This document shows, one piece after another, positions 60,274 to 64,000 of a stretch of DNA of 64,000 bases; the first letter of the stretch is position 1; the number at the start of each line of letters is the position of its first letter. A model generated the notes under the pieces. That model worked only from the letters and a program-made list of their open reading frames with translations. It was not told where the DNA came from and did not search any database. Made by a program: the position numbers and the translations under genes. Source of the stretch: Xanthoparmelia taractica (lineage: Eukaryota; Ascomycota; Lecanoromycetes; Lecanorales; Parmeliaceae); the NCBI GenBank assembly GCA_033085395.1, contig JANQBS010000014.1, forward strand, positions 1 through 64,000, in the 5' to 3' direction.

Positions 60274-62666
60274 CTGTTGGGATTGATGCTGACACAGGTG
60301 CCGGTCGTCCGATCAAGGATGGGGTCGTTTTTCAGACATATTACTTACCTACCTCACACAAGAAAACTAGAACCAAGAAATCCGAGGTGTCTATACGAAA
60401 TATACATACATGTCTCAATCATCAAATCGGCCCTTCTCGGCTCTTCTTCCACCTCTCTCCAAAAACACTACAATAGAGCACTACGTACATATAAACGGCA
60501 CACATCTTCCCTAACTCCCCCCTTTTTAGTACCAGCCTGCTCCGCGAATCCCATCTGGTCAACCCAAAAAAGGGAACAAAGATCCAATAGCGCCGTACCC
60601 AACCCGCCCACTCACCAAACCAATTGTCTAACCTCTAGACCTCCAAGATACCAATCAACCACCTCACCGCCAACCTCCAACCTCCAAAACTCCCAACAAA
60701 GGCAATCCGATCCGACAGAGTAAAAGTAGCTCAACGGCACGCAAAGTGAGAGAGCAAAGAATGGGCTTTCATATAATATGTATGGTATAATGGAGGGAAA
60801 GAGATGGGATGTGCGATGTGTGATCGTATGGAATGGCATGGGATGGGATAGAGCGACTCATCAAGGGACGTATAGCTGGTACGAAGTACACTAAGGGGAT
60901 GGTAACTTTAAGGGAGGCAAGCAGAGATGCTCTTGAATGAATAACATGGCCTGCAGCCTTTGTTCTCCAAAACTGGGGTGAGGGTAGAAGTGGGGTTGCT
61001 TATGAATATAAAGTACCCTATGATATTGAGGGGTATATATACACTACACTACGCTATACTACACTTCGACCCTTCCCTCCCTTTTCCTTCCCTTCCCAAC
61101 TCTCCACCCAAACCCGACGGTATATTAAGTATGTAAGCCCAGAATCAAACACCCAAATACACCCTCTAATCGCTCATCCCCTGGTTTCAGATCGGTACTG
61201 GGTAATATAACGGACGGTGTGTGAATAAAGGAGAGGTAGATAATGGTAGAAAGACGGTTGTAGTGTACGAAAACCCAACGTCTATCGGTTCGTAATGACT
61301 ATCCAACCAATCTATAGTCCATTCTTACCCCCACCACACCACATCACACCTCACCTCTCCTCTCCTCTCCTCTCCTCTCCTCACATCCCCAACCCCAAGC
61401 CTAACGCCTACCACTTCAATCCAATCCCTTCCCATCCAACCCCCTCAAATCCACCGCATCACTGTAAACCCCGCGTCAAGTCTTCGTTCCCAGTCAGTCA
61501 TCATTAACAAGCGAGGGAGGAACCGTCCGCCTATATTGGAGAAAAAGAAACAGAAAAAGGAAAAGGAAAAGGAAAAGGAAAAGAGGATAGTGTATTAACT
61601 TGACGATAGTACAAGTTGATGGGTGGAGAAGGATGCGAGCGGAGGGGATGAGATGAGGCGGGAGGGGATGGGATGGGATGGGATGGAATAATGATTGCTT
61701 CGCAAGGTGGTTGGGGTAGGCGGAAGATAGATTGATGAGTATTTGCGGTATACATATATAGAGTCGGGTAGACGGCGTCAATAGGAGTGTGGTGAGGGGG
61801 GGGGGGGAGGATGGGATGATGGCCCATCTATCCCCACCGCTTCTCCTCGCACGCCAATCACTCAGACTTACCAAGTATTCACGCGTGCCCATAAACCCGT
61901 AAGACGCCCGTGAACACGCACGACCCCTCTTCCTCCGACTTACCTTACCTACTAGCTCCTCTCCAAGAATATCCCTCACACCCGAACAAGAAAAGTGATG
62001 TGTACCAAAAGAACAATAGAAAACCCCATACCCACCCACCACTCATTGCCACATCTCATCCCGAGACATTCATCGCTCGCTGGTTATCTGCTGAAACCAC
62101 CAAGCGATCTTCAACCCTGCTAGCATGTATGTATATAGATCCCTCATATACCGCGTAGCAGACTACCACCAGTCCCCTCTACCCTACCTTACCTACCCTA
62201 CCTACCTCCTCGCCTAAGCCCTTTCTCTTCTTTTCTTTTCTTTTCTTTTCTCTTCTCTCCTCTACTCTCCGCGGTCTATCCGTCAATAGAATAGCTTAGA
62301 GCGTGAGCAAAAAATCAAGCTCAGCTCAGCTCAGCTTCGCAGCACCTCCAACCCACGCCGGGAACAAAGAGTGCAATCATTCCCATATCCATATTCACTG
62401 ATGAGATGAAACGAGACAAGATCATCGACTACCAAATCAAGCAATCAATGAAGCTACCAATCTATCGATCGACCAACCAACCAACCAACCAAGTCCGAGG
62501 TCCCAGCACCGCACCAGCCTTCGAGAAAAAGACCACCGAACCGCAGGACAACACAATACAATGGCAATGGCAATGGCAACACCATAGAGACCACCATAAA
62601 AAAAGCCGCTCGAAACGCACCGCACACATATCCTCATCCTCCTCATCCTCCTCCCCATCCCCATCC

Positions 62667-62862
62667 CCATCCTCCTCCCTCCTCATCCCTCTCGCAACGC
62701 CAAACCCCCGCTCCTCTCAAAAATACGCCCTCCCCACCATTCCCATTCCCATGCTCATCCCCATCCCCGTCCCCATCCTCCCCCCTCCTCATCCCTCTCG
62801 CAACGTCCAAAACCCCGCTCCTCTCAAAAAAACGCCCTTCCCCCCATCCCCATCCCCATCCC
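62667..62862. repeat. Tandem duplication of about 110 bp
   Basis: Two copies (about 62,667-62,755 and 62,779-62,862) share cctcatccctctcgcaacg, cccgctcctctcaaaaa and cgccct-like blocks in the same order, separated by catcccc repeats. This is a local duplication inside the pyrimidine-rich tract. Confidence 0.75.
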
Positions 62863-62999
62863 CATTCTCGAAAACCACAAGGAGCGTTATTTCTCATTTC
62901 ATAAATATATTTATTTCTTATTGATTATTGTATTTTCAATACACAAGTACGCACATCCCATCACAGCAATTCTCTCTCTCTCTTCCCCTCGCCCTTCCT

Positions 63000-63014
63000 C
63001 CCAAGTAGGGAAAG

Positions 63015-63045
<31 letters not shown>

Positions 63046-63610
63046 GGTGCAACGTGAACATGGACGTGGAACGTGGGGGAAAGGAAGGAAAGAAAACAAA
63101 AACCCCCAATGCAATGCAAATGCAAATGCAAAGAAAAGAAAGGAAAAAAAAATGCCTCCCCCGACCGCTAAATCCGAATCCGAATCCGAATCCGAAATCC
63201 GAGGGAATACTCGCACAGTCTCAGAGCGCGAGAGCGAGAGCGAGAGCGAGAGTGAGGCCAAAAAAAGAAAGAGGAAAGCAGAAGGAAGGAAGGAAGGAAG
63301 GAAGGAAGGAAGAAAGGAAGAAAGGAAGAAAGGGAAGCCGTGCCCGCTCTGACTACATGTCAGACAATACATACGAAAGAGTAACTGTGAGCAAAGAATT
63401 TGCCAATTGTGTACTTCGTATACCATCGTATTCAATTGGAGCGAGAGCGAGAGCGCGAGCGAGTGCCAGAAAGAATGAAGAATAAAAAATGAAAATGGAA
63501 AATGAAGAGCAAGGAAGAAAGGAAGGAAGGAAAGAAAGAAAGAAAGAAAAGAAGCCCCGCCACCCGCTCTGACTATTTCTCCATCTACATCTACATCTAC
63601 ATATCAAAAA
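63000..63610. repeat. Purine-rich microsatellite cluster
   Basis: Poly-A/G runs, gaatcc, gagagc, gaagg, gaaag and acatct repeats follow each other with little unique sequence. Purines are nearly all on the plus strand. Confidence 0.8.
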
Positions 63611-64000
63611 AACTACTCAAAAAAAAGGTGAGTTAGGTACGCTTTATTCCGCACAAAAGTCATGACTACCTTACTTGCTACGTACTTCTACTTCTACTCC
63701 CTATAGACAAACCCGTATCGTATCGTATCGTACCCATACGTCCGAGCCCTCCCACATCTCCCACTACCCAGAAATACCTCCCCCCAAGAAAAGAAAATGC
63801 TCAGACACTCCTACTCCTCCCCACACCCATCCATACTCAATCACCCTCGTTCCCTTCCCTCACCTCTCACATCCCCCAACCCCCATCCCCCATCCTAGCC
63901 AAATAGCACGCGCATGCATGCGCACTGGAGCGCATATACCCCACCAATCATTTACCCCCACTCCCAGTCCCCAAGAAAACATGCGCGTCTTTTCCTTCCC

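Larger units (their letters stand above)
60274..64000. other. 3.7-kb microsatellite-rich intergenic region to window end
   Basis: Simple repeats fill much of this stretch: cctct (61,350-61,380), aaaagg (61,550-61,580), ttttc (62,230-62,260), agctc (62,318-62,333), aacc (62,473-62,490), aatggc (62,557-62,578), catcctcc/catcccc (62,635-62,790), gaatcc (63,175-63,200), gagagc (63,225-63,255, 63,440-63,460), gaagg (63,283-63,335), acatct (63,585-63,602) and cgtat (63,712-63,735). The frames within are low-complexity artefacts. No gene was recognised. Confidence 0.65.

Noticed and set aside
61494..62042. 182-residue minus-strand frame
   Set aside because: Mostly translation of aaaagg and ggatggg repeats (LFLFLFLF-type runs); no recognisable domain.

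Overview
The window looks like filamentous ascomycete DNA (Pezizomycotina, most likely Dothideomycetes). Short GT-AG introns of about 50-190 bp, fungal gene families (MED18, a Cdc25-type RasGEF, a uL24m/MRPL40-like protein, Pnk1, MLH3) and a two-compartment base composition support this. The species cannot be named from the sequence alone.

Positions 1-26,340 form an extremely AT-rich block saturated with TpA and with stop codons where CAA, CAG or TGG would be expected. This is the signature of repeat-induced point mutation (RIP). The block can be read as a stratified transposon nest. Gypsy-2 (minus strand) has its integrase split at the HHCC zinc finger by Gypsy-1, with 267-bp LTRs at 250-516 and 19,680-19,946 and target duplications actac/actgc. 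Gypsy-1 is interrupted by a hAT element (1,354-13,774, 8-bp duplication actagcgc/actagcgt). The hAT in turn contains a tyrosine-recombinase retrotransposon (4,697-9,324) with the split-direct-repeat layout of Ngaro/PAT elements. A second hAT end (1-77) also sits in Gypsy-2. A 5' piece of a Copia element (24,460-26,340) ends at the compartment boundary. Two tiny, barely mutated solo LTRs with perfect 5-bp duplications (21,331-21,479 and 25,635-25,737) inserted later, one in Gypsy-2 and one in the Copia.

Positions 26,345-33,180 have normal base composition but are a gene graveyard: a truncated GT25-like fragment, one plausible single-pass membrane-protein gene, a frame-broken relative, a 5'-truncated Hsp70-like pseudogene, and directly behind it a PT-ACP fragment of a non-reducing polyketide synthase carrying a nonsense codon and a frameshift.

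From 33,690 on the content is ordinary housekeeping genome: MED18 (+), an SH3-RasGEF (+), mitochondrial ribosomal protein uL24m (+), a conserved Ser/Pro-rich protein (-), polynucleotide kinase/phosphatase (-, nine exons), a low-complexity serine-rich protein (-), and MLH3 (+), which shares a divergent promoter with the last. MLH3 and Pnk1 are both DNA-repair enzymes, but nothing in the layout shows a functional cluster. Long intergenic stretches (34.7-38.3, 44.3-48.4, 50.2-53.1 and 60.3-64.0 kb) hold no convincing genes; the second and fourth are dominated by microsatellites and strand-asymmetric purine/pyrimidine tracts. No rRNA, tRNA or CRISPR was recognised.
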